Part shown: positions 8,504-16,895 of the stretch, one piece after another
Layout: the number at the start of each line of letters is the position of its first letter
Numbering within the stretch: position 1 is the first letter of the stretch
Assembly: GCA_022340585.1 (NCBI GenBank)
Contig: JAJDNS010000081.1
Location: 24,089 to 88,088 of the forward strand
From: Acidobacteriota bacterium
Lineage (GTDB): Bacteria; Acidobacteriota; Vicinamibacteria; Fen-336
DNA length: 64,000 nt
Reading direction: 5' to 3'
The notes under the pieces: model-generated
What the model was told of the DNA's origin: nothing
The model's input: only the letters and a program-made list of their open reading frames with translations
Database searches by the model: none
Program-made: the position numbers and the translations under genes

Positions 8504-9775
8504 TCACCTCTTCTTCCGCGCGGCGCCGAGGATCTCGCGCAGCCTGTTGCCGAGAACGAGCTCCTCGCCGTCCTCGATGGTCATCGAGACGATCCGGATC
8601 CGGTCCTCCTGGCCGCCCTTGAGCGCGGTGACGTCGGGAGCGGTGTCGGCGTCCGCTCCCGGGACCATGCTCGGGTTGGTCTCGGTCAGGACCTCGATCC
8701 GGGGCTCGCCGGCCCGCAGCTCCCGGTCGCAGTCGGCCACGGTGAACCCGAAGGCCTCCACGTCCCAGAGGACCTCGAGGGTCGGGTAGCGGTTCCCGGC
8801 CTCGGGGACCACGATCTCGGTGGTGACGCCGGGCACCGTCTCGACCATGCGGGCGATGGTCGCCACGCGGGAGTGCCACTTCTTGTTGAGCTCGTCGAGG
8901 TTCAGGTCCTTCCAGGTCTCGATGGCGGTCAGCACCGCGACGATCTCCTCCTTGCCCACCTTCATGGCCCGGCAGATGGCGCCCTCCCAGGGACTGCAGT
9001 GCTTCCGCGCGGCGTCGATCAGGTCCTTGCGCCCGAGCAGGACCCCGGCGCACTGCGGGCCCCGCAGACCCTTGCCGCCGGAGAAGCAGAAGAGGTCCAC
9101 GCCCAGCTCGGCGAACCGCCGCATGCTGTCGAACGGCGGGATCCCGGCGGCGTCGTCCACCATCATCGGGACGCCCCGCCCCTTCGTGATGGGCAGCGCC
9201 CGCTCCAGGCGCTCGTCGGTCCAGGTCGTGTAGACCATGGCGGTCTCGGCTCCGAGGGCGGACGCCAGGCTCTCGACGTCGTCGACGACCTTGAGGCGGG
9301 CCCCGGTCAGGCGGATCGAGCTGTCCCAGACCACCCGGCCCCCCAGCAGGACGACCTCTCCCTTGAGACCGGTCGTGTCCGGCAGCTGCCAGACCGCCTT
9401 CGGGTCGGCGCCGGCGACGCAGGCGGCGGTGCCCGCGGCGATGGCCGCGGCGGCGCCGGAGGTGACCATGCCGGACTCCGCGCCGGAGAGCTCGGAGAGC
9501 TTGCGGCCGGCGGCCTCCTGCAGCTCGAACATGTCCACGAAGTGCTTCCCGGCGGCGTCCGCGGCCTGGCGAGCCTCGGGCAGCTGCAGCGACCCGCTCA
9601 GGTAGGTCCACGTGCCCCGGGCGTTGATGAACGGCCGCACGCCGAGGGCCCGGTAGACGTCGAGGGAGGAGCACCCGGTGGCGGCGGCGGCCACCCTCGC
9701 GGTGAGGCCACGGAACCCGAGGGCGACGAAGGCCGGGAGGGCCACGGCCCAGCGGAGGAGCGATCGGCGTGTCAT
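8504..9775 (-). CDS. exported SelA-family PLP-dependent protein
   Basis: A 423-aa fold-type I PLP protein of the SelA / L-seryl-tRNA(Sec) selenium transferase superfamily, which also includes ammonia-lyases acting on amino-sugar acids. The N-terminus MTRRSLLRWAVALPAFVALG is a twin-arginine signal ending in the AAAAT region. Core motifs follow: LGVRPFINARGTWTYLSGS, SGAAAAIAAGTAACVAG, MMVDDAAGIPPFD, and the PLP-lysine segment FSGGKGLRGPQCAGVLLG. True SelA is cytoplasmic and larger, and no selenocysteine genes are nearby, so a catabolic lyase or related role is likelier. Tat export would allow the PLP-loaded protein to cross folded. It is divergent from the GH109 operon. A CAGAAT box lies about 12 bases before its ATG. 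Confidence 0.8.
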   Translation of the reverse strand: MTRRSLLRWAVALPAFVALGFRGLTARVAAAATGCSSLDVYRALGVRPFINARGTWTYLSGSLQLPEARQAADAAGKHFVDMFELQEAAGRKLSELSGAESGMVTSGAAAAIAAGTAACVAGADPKAVWQLPDTTGLKGEVVLLGGRVVWDSSIRLTGARLKVVDDVESLASALGAETAMVYTTWTDERLERALPITKGRGVPMMVDDAAGIPPFDSMRRFAELGVDLFCFSGGKGLRGPQCAGVLLGRKDLIDAARKHCSPWEGAICRAMKVGKEEIVAVLTAIETWKDLNLDELNKKWHSRVATIARMVETVPGVTTEIVVPEAGNRYPTLEVLWDVEAFGFTVADCDRELRAGEPRIEVLTETNPSMVPGADADTAPDVTALKGGQEDRIRIVSMTIEDGEELVLGNRLREILGAARKKR

Positions 9776-9894
9776 GTGGGAGCCTCGATTCTGCGCCCGG
9801 GCCGGCGTTGCGACCTCAAGGACGACGTCGAGCGCCGGCCCAGTAGAGCAGATCGATGGGGCTCCGGCAACGGACGAGGGGAGACCACCGGTGA

Positions 9895-9918
9895 TAGACT
9901 CCCGCTGACTCGAGCGGG
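9895..9918 (+). promoter_or_regulatory. candidate -10 and leader hairpin upstream of the GH109 operon
   Basis: TAGACT (9895-9900) is followed at once by a small hairpin CCCGCT/AGCGGG (9901-9906 and 9913-9918). The first gene of the operon starts at 10053, which would give a leader of about 140 bases. No -35 is evident. The rest of 9776-10052 holds no gene I can support. Confidence 0.3.
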
Positions 9919-10052
9919 ATCGGCCCCATGACCTTCAAGGCCCCTCCGGAAGCCCTTCCGGTCGCCCCCAGCCGGCGGTCCGCGGGCCGACCCGTGACCT
10001 CCACTGGACAACCTGGGCCCGCGCCCCTGGACGCGTGGGCGGGAAGGACACG

Positions 10053-11384
10053 ATGACCAGCAAGCTCAATCGCCGAGACTTCATGGGCGTGTCGGCGGGC
10101 GCCGCCGCCGGGGCCCTGCTCCCCGCGAGCGCCGCGGCCAGGCCCCAGACCGGGTCGTCGCGCCCCATCCGCCTGGGGTTCGTGGGGGTGGGGGACCGCG
10201 GGTCGTACCACCTCGACATCGCCCTCGGGATCGACGGCGTGGAGGTACCGGCGGTGTGCGACATCAACCCCGCGGTCCTCCATCGGGCGAAGACGTGGGT
10301 GGAGGAGTCGGGCCAGCCGACGCCGCGCCTCTACGGCCGCAGCCGAACCGACTTCGAGCGGCTGTGCGCGGAGGAAGACCTGGACTGCGTCATCTGCTCC
10401 ACGTCGTGGAAGCCCCACGCGGCGGTGATGCTGGCCTCGATGCGCAACGGGAAGAACGCGGTCTGCGAGGTGCCCCTCATCCAGACGCTGGAGGAGGCGT
10501 GGGAGATCGTGGAGACTCACGAGAGCACCGGGAAGTGGGCCACCCTCGGCTTCAAGAGCGTCAACACCGCCTTCACCAACATCATCCACAAGGGCCTCCT
10601 CGGCGACGTGATCCACTGCGAGGGCGGCTACGTCCACGACCTGCGCCTGGTCAAGTTCGACCCGGAGCGAGAGCCCTGGCGCCTGTGGCACTCCGTCCAC
10701 CGCAACGGCAACCTTTACCCCGACCACCCGACGGCCTTCCTCCTGCCGGTGATGGACGTCAATCACGGGGACCGGTTCGACCACCTGGTGTCCATGAGCT
10801 CGAAGGCGGTGATGCTGAACCGCTACGCGGAGCTGTTCTACGGTCCCGAGCATCCCTACGCGACCCAGGAGATGAAGCAGGGAGACTACAACTGCACCCT
10901 GCTCCGCACCGTGGGGGGCAAGCTCTACACCCTGAACTTCGATACCAACACCCCTCACCCGCGGGGGCTGTACCGCATCCAGGGGACCAAGGGCGTCTAC
11001 TTCCGCAGCCGGGGGATCGGGCAGTTCGTCTACCGTGACGGGATAAGCCCGGAGCACGAGTGGGAGCCGGCGGAGGAGTGGGTGAAGGAGCACGAGCATC
11101 CCCTCGTGAAGGCCTACGATCCTCCGAAGCGCGCGAGCATCCGGGGCCACGGGGGCGGCGAGACATCCACGCCCTTCAGCTGGCACCGCCTGATGCTCGC
11201 CCTGCGGGAGGGCCGCGTCACCGACTTCGACGTGTACGACTCGGTGACCTCGAGCGCCATCATCCCGCTCACCGAGGCGTCGGTGGCCGGGGGCAGCGAG
11301 CCCGTCGACTTCCCGGACTTCACCCGGGGGAAGTGGGAGGAGCGCCTGCCCGTCGAGGTGGCCTACGAGAAGCAGAATGCCTAG
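10053..11384 (+). CDS. Tat-exported Gfo/Idh/MocA protein, GH109-like (first of a tandem pair)
   Basis: A 443-aa NAD-dependent oxidoreductase-fold protein. The ATG at 10053 has GGAAGGA upstream and a Tat signal (NRRDFMGVSAGAAAGALL). The Rossmann motif is GFVGVGDRGSYH. The GH109 glycosidase signature block is clear: CEVPLIQTLEEAWEIVE, GYVHDLR, then HRNGNLYPDHP and MDVNHGDRFDHLVSM. GH109 enzymes remove alpha-N-acetylgalactosamine using bound NAD, so the protein must fold with its cofactor before export. It is first in a five-gene operon for amino-sugar glycans. The specificity could differ from alpha-GalNAc. Confidence 0.82.
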   Translation: MTSKLNRRDFMGVSAGAAAGALLPASAAARPQTGSSRPIRLGFVGVGDRGSYHLDIALGIDGVEVPAVCDINPAVLHRAKTWVEESGQPTPRLYGRSRTDFERLCAEEDLDCVICSTSWKPHAAVMLASMRNGKNAVCEVPLIQTLEEAWEIVETHESTGKWATLGFKSVNTAFTNIIHKGLLGDVIHCEGGYVHDLRLVKFDPEREPWRLWHSVHRNGNLYPDHPTAFLLPVMDVNHGDRFDHLVSMSSKAVMLNRYAELFYGPEHPYATQEMKQGDYNCTLLRTVGGKLYTLNFDTNTPHPRGLYRIQGTKGVYFRSRGIGQFVYRDGISPEHEWEPAEEWVKEHEHPLVKAYDPPKRASIRGHGGGETSTPFSWHRLMLALREGRVTDFDVYDSVTSSAIIPLTEASVAGGSEPVDFPDFTRGKWEERLPVEVAYEKQNA

Positions 11385-12618
11385 CCCGGTTCGGCTCGGC
11401 TTCGTGGGCATCGGCGGACGCGGCTCGTATCACCTGGACGCGGCCCTGGGGATCGAGGGCGTGGAGGTCCCGGCCCTGTGCGAGATCCAGGACGACCGGC
11501 TCCAGCGCGCCCGGGCCTGGGTCGAGGAGTCGGGCCGCCCCACGCCCCGCCTCTACGGACGCGGGGAGACCGACTTCGAGCGGATGTGCGCCGAGGAGGA
11601 CCTCGACTGCGTGATCTGCGCGACCTCGTGGAGGTGGCACACCCCGGTGTGCCTGGCCGCGAACGCCTCGGACAAGCACGCGGTCAGCGAGGTCCCCATC
11701 GTCCTGACGGTGGACGAGGCCTGGCAGCTCGTCGAGAGCTACGAGAAGACCGGGAGGTGGTCGGCCCTGGCCCTGGAGAACCGCCTGATCGACAACGACG
11801 GCTCCATGTTCATGGCCGTCCTCCACATGATGCGCCAGGGTGTCCTCGGCGACCTGATCCACGCCGAGTGCGGGTACGTCCACGACCTGCGCGAGGTCAA
11901 GTTCCCCGGGGGAACCGAGCCCTGGCGCCTCCAGCACTCCATCGACCGCAACGGCAACCTCTACCCGGACCATCCCCTGAACCGGGCGATGGCGGCCCTG
12001 GACGTCAACCACGGCGACCGGTTCGAGCACCTCGTGTCCATGAGCGCCCGGTCGGGGGTGCTCAACGAGTACGCGGCGGAGACCCTGGGGAAGGACCACC
12101 CCCTCGCGACCCAGGCGATGGCCCTCGGCGACGCCAACGTGACCCTGATCCGCACCGCCCAGGGCAGGATGATCACGCTGCACTTCGACACCAACGCGCC
12201 CCACCCCCGGGGGTTTCTCCGGTATCAGGGCACGAGAGGAGTCTTCTTCTCGAGCCGGGGCATGGGACCGCCGAGGATCTACCTCGACGGAGTCAGCCCC
12301 GAGGGCCACCGGTGGGAGTCCGCGGAGCCGTACCTGGAGAAGTACCGCCACCCGCTGGTGGCGGCCTACGACCCTCCGCCGCGGCCCTCGCTCCGGGGGC
12401 ACGGCAGCGGGAGCATGAAGACCCCGCTGACCTGGCACCTCCTGGTCGAGGCCCTCCGCGCGGGCCGCGAGCCCTTCTTCGACGTGTACGACTCGGTGAC
12501 CTCGAGCGCGGTGTCACCCCTGACCGAGCGGTCGGTGGCCACCGGGAGCCGCCCGGTCGAGGTCCCCGATTTCACGCGCGGTCGCTGGAAGACCCGGGCC
12601 CCGATCCAGTTTGGCTGA
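11377..12618 (+). CDS. cytoplasmic GH109-like Gfo/Idh/MocA protein (second of the pair)
   Basis: A 413-aa paralogue of the preceding protein, overlapping it by eight bases. It starts directly at MPSPVRLGFVGIGGRGSYHLD with no signal peptide, so it should stay in the cytoplasm while its twin is exported. The same blocks are present: SEVPIVLTVDEAWQLVE, GYVHDLREVKF, DRNGNLYPDHP, ALDVNHGDRFEHLVSM, and the shared C-terminal VYDSVTSSAVSPLTE. The pair clearly arose by duplication. Either it acts on imported glycan fragments, or it is a NAD-dependent dehydrogenase on a product of the exported enzyme. Confidence 0.82.
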   Translation: MPSPVRLGFVGIGGRGSYHLDAALGIEGVEVPALCEIQDDRLQRARAWVEESGRPTPRLYGRGETDFERMCAEEDLDCVICATSWRWHTPVCLAANASDKHAVSEVPIVLTVDEAWQLVESYEKTGRWSALALENRLIDNDGSMFMAVLHMMRQGVLGDLIHAECGYVHDLREVKFPGGTEPWRLQHSIDRNGNLYPDHPLNRAMAALDVNHGDRFEHLVSMSARSGVLNEYAAETLGKDHPLATQAMALGDANVTLIRTAQGRMITLHFDTNAPHPRGFLRYQGTRGVFFSSRGMGPPRIYLDGVSPEGHRWESAEPYLEKYRHPLVAAYDPPPRPSLRGHGSGSMKTPLTWHLLVEALRAGREPFFDVYDSVTSSAVSPLTERSVATGSRPVEVPDFTRGRWKTRAPIQFG

Positions 12619-12698
12619 CTGGATGTCTCATCGCCCCGCGCTTCGCCGTCGCAGGTGCTCGCCCGATCATGGCCTCCACGGTGAGGCGAGGAGGAGTG

Positions 12699-13949
12699 AT
12701 GCCTCATTCTCGACGTGAGTTCTTCAAGGGCGGCCTCGGTCTCGGGCTCGGGGGTGCGATCCTGCCGGCGGCCTGCTCCGCGCCCGCTCCCGGGCCCAGC
12801 GCCAGGCCGGCGGGAGACGCGGCGTCGCTCTCGCTCATGGACTTCGAGCCCCGGAGCATGCTCGTGGTCGAGGAGCACCCGGTCGCGCGGGCCCGCTACC
12901 CGGTCATCGACATGCACACGCACGTGTCGTCGGTGCTGGAGCGGACGCCGACGCCCGCGCACCCCCTGCAGGGGTCGGGGCCCGAGCGACTGGACCAGAT
13001 CGTCCGCTGGCTGGACGAGCTGAACATCCAGTCGCTGGTGAACCTCACCGGGGGGGCCGGGGCCGGGCTCCGGGAGACGCTCGACGACGTGGTGACACCG
13101 CATCCGGGCCGGATCGTCACCTGCACCGTTCCGTCATACGACAAGCTCGGCGAGGCGGACTACCCGTTCTGGCAGGCCGACGAGCTGGCCCGGGCGAAGG
13201 AGGCTGGCGCCGTCGGCCTGAAGATCTCCAAGACCCTCGGCCTCTACCTGCGTGAGGGGGGCTTCCGGGAGTCGGAGCGCGAGGAGGGCCAGAAGGGTCC
13301 GCTGGTCAAGATCGACGACCCGCGCTTCGACCCCATGTGGGACGCGGCCGGCCAGCTTGGCTTCCCGGTCTTCATCCACGTGGCCGACCCCGACGCCTTC
13401 TTCACCCCGACGGACCGGTTCAACGAGAGGTGGGAGGAGCTGGGCAACCACCCCCGCTGGTCGTTCTACGGCGACGAGTTCCCGAGCAAACCGGACCTGC
13501 TGGCCGCCCGCAACCGGGTGATCGAGCGGCACCCGGGGACCACCTTCATCGGCCTCCACGTCGGCAACCGCTCAGAGGACCTGGGCGAGGTCTCGTCCTG
13601 GCTCGACCGCTACCCGAATCTCCACGTTGAGATCGGGGCCCGTCTGGGTGAGCTCGGCCGTCAACCCCGCCGGAGCCGCCGGTTCTTCGAGGAGTACCCG
13701 GATCGCATCATGTTCGGGACCGACGCCTCACCGAACGGCACCTCCGTGCCCCAGCAGGATCTGGTGCCCGCCATGTTCCAGTGCTACTTCCGGTTCCTCG
13801 AGACCCTGGACGAGTACTTCGACTACGCGCCCAGCCCGACCCCGCCCCAGGGACGCTGGAAGATCTACGGGATCGGACTGCCGGAAGAGATTCTCCGGAA
13901 GGTGTACCGGGAGAACGCCCTGCGGATCCTGGGCTCGGCGGTGGCCTGA
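12699..13949 (+). CDS. exported amidohydrolase-family protein
   Basis: A 416-aa metal-dependent TIM-barrel hydrolase of the amidohydrolase-2 type. The ATG at 12699 follows GAGGAG and begins a Tat signal with a possible lipobox (SRREFFKGG ... PAAC). The barrel begins at YPVIDMHTHVSS, where His-x-His binds the first metal; FIHVADPDAF and FIGLHVGNRSED supply later His, and MFGTDASPNG supplies the final Asp. The family decarboxylates or hydrolyses small cyclic acids, lactones and amides; the substrate here is unknown. It lies between the GH109 pair and GH20, and its stop is one base from the GH20 start, so it belongs to the same operon. Confidence 0.85.
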   Translation: MPHSRREFFKGGLGLGLGGAILPAACSAPAPGPSARPAGDAASLSLMDFEPRSMLVVEEHPVARARYPVIDMHTHVSSVLERTPTPAHPLQGSGPERLDQIVRWLDELNIQSLVNLTGGAGAGLRETLDDVVTPHPGRIVTCTVPSYDKLGEADYPFWQADELARAKEAGAVGLKISKTLGLYLREGGFRESEREEGQKGPLVKIDDPRFDPMWDAAGQLGFPVFIHVADPDAFFTPTDRFNERWEELGNHPRWSFYGDEFPSKPDLLAARNRVIERHPGTTFIGLHVGNRSEDLGEVSSWLDRYPNLHVEIGARLGELGRQPRRSRRFFEEYPDRIMFGTDASPNGTSVPQQDLVPAMFQCYFRFLETLDEYFDYAPSPTPPQGRWKIYGIGLPEEILRKVYRENALRILGSAVA

Positions 13950-13950
13950 C

Positions 13951-15540
13951 GTGGGCTGGAGGGCGTCAGGGCTGGCCCTCGCCTGCATCGTGGCCGGCGT
14001 GGCGGGCCCCGCCGCCGCCGGAGAACCCGCCGGCCCCGCGTTGATCCCCCGGCCGGTCTCCGTCCAGCAGTGCGACGGCGCCTTCGCCCTCGAGGCCTCC
14101 ACCGGCATTCTTCACTCCCCGGTCGCCGAGCCGGCGGCTCGTCGCTTGCAGGCTGCGCTGGCAGAGGTCACCGGCCTGTCTCTTCCTCTCGGCCCCCTCG
14201 ATTCCGGGGCGGCCCGGGCCATTCGACTCGAGCTGGGCGGCCCTGGGGCCGGACCCGAGGCGTACCGGCTGGACGTGGACCCGGCCCGGATCACCCTCGA
14301 GGCGTCGGACGCTGCCGGTCTCTTCTACGCCGGCCAGACCCTGGTCCAGCTCCTGTCCCGCGCTGGGGAGCCGGGCTCGTGGGCGCTGCCCTGCGTCCGG
14401 GTCCGGGACGCCCCACGCTTCCCCTGGCGGGGCCTGATGCTCGACTGCTCCCGGACATTCCAGTCGCTCGACTACCTGCGGCGAACGATCGACCGGATGG
14501 CCTTCTACAAGATGAACGTCCTCCACCTCCACCTGACCGACGACCAGGGGTGGCGGTTGGAGATCCGGTCGCACCCGGAGCTCACGGAGAGAGGCGCGCG
14601 CTTCCCCGACCACTGGAACGAGCCATCGACACACCACGGGCACTACACGCAGGCCCAGATGCGCGAGCTGATCCGCTACGCCGCCGACCGGAGCGTCACC
14701 ATCGTCCCCGAGATCGAGATGCCGGGGCACTCGCTGGCCGCCCTCGCCGTCCTTCCCGCCTTGTCCTGCTCGGGCGGTCCGTTCGAGATCCACCCGTTCT
14801 TCGAGGGACCCCACATTCACGAAGACATCTACTGCGCCGGCAACGACGAGACCTTCCGCTTCCTCGAAGACGTGCTCGGGGAGGTCATCGACCTGTTCCC
14901 TTCGGAGCTGATCCACGTGGGCGGGGACGAGGCGCCGAAGGGCCGCTGGGAGACGTGCCCGAAGTGCCAGGCCCGGATGCGCGCCGAGGGGCTCGAGGAC
15001 GAGGAAGAGCTGCAGAGCTGGTTCATCGAGCGCCTCGGGCCCTTCGTCGAGAGCCGCGGGAAGCGGATCATCGGCTGGGACGAGATTCTCCAGGGGGGGC
15101 TGCCCGCCGGTGCCGCGGTCATGAGCTGGCGGGGAATCGAAGGCGGGATTGCCGCCGCCCAGTCCGGTCACGACGTCGTGATGTCCCCCACCAGCCACTG
15201 CTACTTCGACTACACGTACGAGCGCATCGACACTCGGCACGCCTATGCCTACGAGCCCGTGCCCGAGGAGCTGGACGCGGCGCAGGGGCGACACATCCTG
15301 GGGGTCCAGGCAAACTTCTGGTCCCACATCAACCGGGAGCCCGACGAGGTGGACACCCAGATCTTCCCCCGTCTCCTGGCCATCGCCGAGCGGGGCTGGT
15401 CGCCGGAGGGCGCTCGGAGCTGGGAGGATTTCCGGCGGCGCGTGGAGGCGCACCTTCCCCGTCTGAGGGCCATGGGGATCCGCTACCACGAGGACGCCGC
15501 GGTGATGCCCCCCGGCGGCGGTGACTCCGATCTACCATGA
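13951..15540 (+). CDS. secreted GH20 beta-N-acetylhexosaminidase
   Basis: A 529-aa exported glycosidase that removes terminal beta-GlcNAc or beta-GalNAc. The GTG at 13951 is one base after the amidohydrolase stop; a signal peptide (WRASGLALACIVAGVAGPAAAG) follows. Residues 30-150 are the GH20 N-terminal domain (LIPRPVSV, LFYAGQTLVQLL). The barrel opens with PRFPWRGLMLDCSRTF and HLHLTDDQGWRLEI. The catalytic pair is Asp326-Glu327 in HVGGDEAPKGRW, and the substrate-binding Trp region is VMSWRGIEGG. The enzyme uses the substrate's own acetamido group, so it is specific for N-acetyl sugars. Its stop overlaps the next start as ATGA. Confidence 0.95.
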   Translation: MGWRASGLALACIVAGVAGPAAAGEPAGPALIPRPVSVQQCDGAFALEASTGILHSPVAEPAARRLQAALAEVTGLSLPLGPLDSGAARAIRLELGGPGAGPEAYRLDVDPARITLEASDAAGLFYAGQTLVQLLSRAGEPGSWALPCVRVRDAPRFPWRGLMLDCSRTFQSLDYLRRTIDRMAFYKMNVLHLHLTDDQGWRLEIRSHPELTERGARFPDHWNEPSTHHGHYTQAQMRELIRYAADRSVTIVPEIEMPGHSLAALAVLPALSCSGGPFEIHPFFEGPHIHEDIYCAGNDETFRFLEDVLGEVIDLFPSELIHVGGDEAPKGRWETCPKCQARMRAEGLEDEEELQSWFIERLGPFVESRGKRIIGWDEILQGGLPAGAAVMSWRGIEGGIAAAQSGHDVVMSPTSHCYFDYTYERIDTRHAYAYEPVPEELDAAQGRHILGVQANFWSHINREPDEVDTQIFPRLLAIAERGWSPEGARSWEDFRRRVEAHLPRLRAMGIRYHEDAAVMPPGGGDSDLP

Positions 15541-16850
15541 CTCCGGCGCCCGGATCCCGGGCCCGAGGAGGTTTCGTGAGAGCTCGATGGTCGCTTCTCG
15601 TCGTGCCGTTCCTGCTGGCCGCCGTGCCCGGCCGCCCGGCCGAGCCGCCCACCGCGCGGCCGCTCCTGGTGACGGTGGACGACCTGCCGATCGCCGGTGG
15701 TCACCGCGATCCCGAGGAGCGCCAGCGCATCACCGACGGGCTGCTCGGTCACCTGAAGCGCCATGGGATCGAGGCCGTGGGGCTGGTGACCTGGCGCAAC
15801 GTGCGCGACGCCCGCGACCGTGCGCTCCTCGAGCGTTGGCTGGCGGAGGGCCACGAGCTGGGGAACCACTCCTACAGCCACCCCAGCTACAGCGCCACGC
15901 CCTTCGAGGCCTACCGCGCCGACACGGAACGGGCCCGGGTCGAGCTGGAGGCGCTCCTCGCGCCCCACGGGCGGCGGCTCCGGTTCTTCCGCTTCCCCTT
16001 CCTGCGGGAGGGGGACACCGGGGAGAAGGTGGCGGCCATGCGCAGCTACCTCGAGGAGAGCGGGCAGCAGAACCTGCCCGTGACCCTCGACAACCAGGAC
16101 TGGTCCTTCGACCGCCCCTGGAGCGAGGCGCACGAGGCCGGCGACGAGGCCCGCGCGGCCGCGGTCGCCGAGGACTACCACGCCGCGCTCCGCATCTCGA
16201 TCCGCCACCACGAGCGCCGGGGGGACCAGCTCCTCGGGAAGACCACGCCCCAGATCCTCCTCCTCCACGCCAACGCCATTGGCGCCGCCGAGTGGGGCCG
16301 CCTCTTCGAGTGGCTCGAGGAGACGGGGCACCGCTTTGCCCGTGCCGACGAGGTCATGGGCGAGCCTCTCCTCGCCCACTCGCCCGCCGTCGTGTCCCCG
16401 AGGGGCTATGGAACCTGGGACCGTCTGTGGCAGGAGCAGGGTGCGGAGCAGGCGCGGGAGGGGGCGACGGCGGTGCTGACCACGCAGGCGGCCGCCTGGA
16501 ACGCCGGCGACCTGGAGGCCTTCTGCGCGGTCTATGCCGACGACGCGTCCTACGTGTCCGCGACCGGGATCACCCGAGGTCGAGAGGCGATCCGGCAGCG
16601 CTACCGGGAGCGCTACCCCGACCGTGCGGCGATGGGCACGCTGAGCTTCGAGGTCGTGGAGGCCCGGCCCGCGGCCGGGGTCGAGGTCACGCTGCTGGGA
16701 GACGCGGCCCCCAGCCGCGTCCACGGGGTCTCCGTGGTCGCGCGCTGGCGCCTGGACTACTCCGATCGCGAGCCAGCCAGCGGACTGACGCTCGTCGTCC
16801 TCCGCCGTCGGGGCGACGGGTGGGAGATGGTCCAGGACGCCTCTCTGTGA
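15537..16850 (+). CDS. exported NodB-type polysaccharide deacetylase with C-terminal SnoaL/DUF4440-like domain
   Basis: A 437-aa two-domain protein whose ATG overlaps the GH20 stop. A signal sequence lies at residues 15-35 (VRARWSLLVVPFLLAAVPG). The NodB domain spans about residues 40-295: VTVDDLP carries the metal/base Asp pair, GHELGNHSYSHPSY the His-x3-His metal site, and FFRFPFLREG replaces the usual RPPYG-type motif; LLLHANAI is the last motif. The domain deacetylates N- or O-acetylated glycans. Residues 310-437 (AAWNAGDLEAFCAVYADDASYVSATG, then GDGWEMVQD) are a SnoaL/DUF4440-like cone fold usually found alone. A hairpin follows at 16851. Confidence 0.85.
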   Translation: MTPAPGSRARGGFVRARWSLLVVPFLLAAVPGRPAEPPTARPLLVTVDDLPIAGGHRDPEERQRITDGLLGHLKRHGIEAVGLVTWRNVRDARDRALLERWLAEGHELGNHSYSHPSYSATPFEAYRADTERARVELEALLAPHGRRLRFFRFPFLREGDTGEKVAAMRSYLEESGQQNLPVTLDNQDWSFDRPWSEAHEAGDEARAAAVAEDYHAALRISIRHHERRGDQLLGKTTPQILLLHANAIGAAEWGRLFEWLEETGHRFARADEVMGEPLLAHSPAVVSPRGYGTWDRLWQEQGAEQAREGATAVLTTQAAAWNAGDLEAFCAVYADDASYVSATGITRGREAIRQRYRERYPDRAAMGTLSFEVVEARPAAGVEVTLLGDAAPSRVHGVSVVARWRLDYSDREPASGLTLVVLRRRGDGWEMVQDASL

Positions 16851-16887
16851 GGCGCCGGGCACGCCGCGCGCTCGTTCCTCCGGCGCC
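16851..16887. terminator. hairpin between convergent genes
   Basis: Perfect 8-bp stem GGCGCCGG (16851-16858) and CCGGCGCC (16880-16887) directly after the deacetylase stop and eight bases before the end of the convergent esterase gene. There is no T-run, but the position fits a bidirectional terminator. Confidence 0.5.
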
Positions 16888-16895
16888 CTGACGTC

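Noticed and set aside
10041..10055. AAGGACACGATGA resembles the core of the double-hairpin repeat
   Set aside because: It is the ribosome binding site and start codon of the GH109-like gene; neither hairpin arm nor linker follows.
12366..13103. A 245-codon minus-strand open frame
   Set aside because: It lies opposite the GH109 and amidohydrolase genes, which have strong motifs and starts; the shadow has none.
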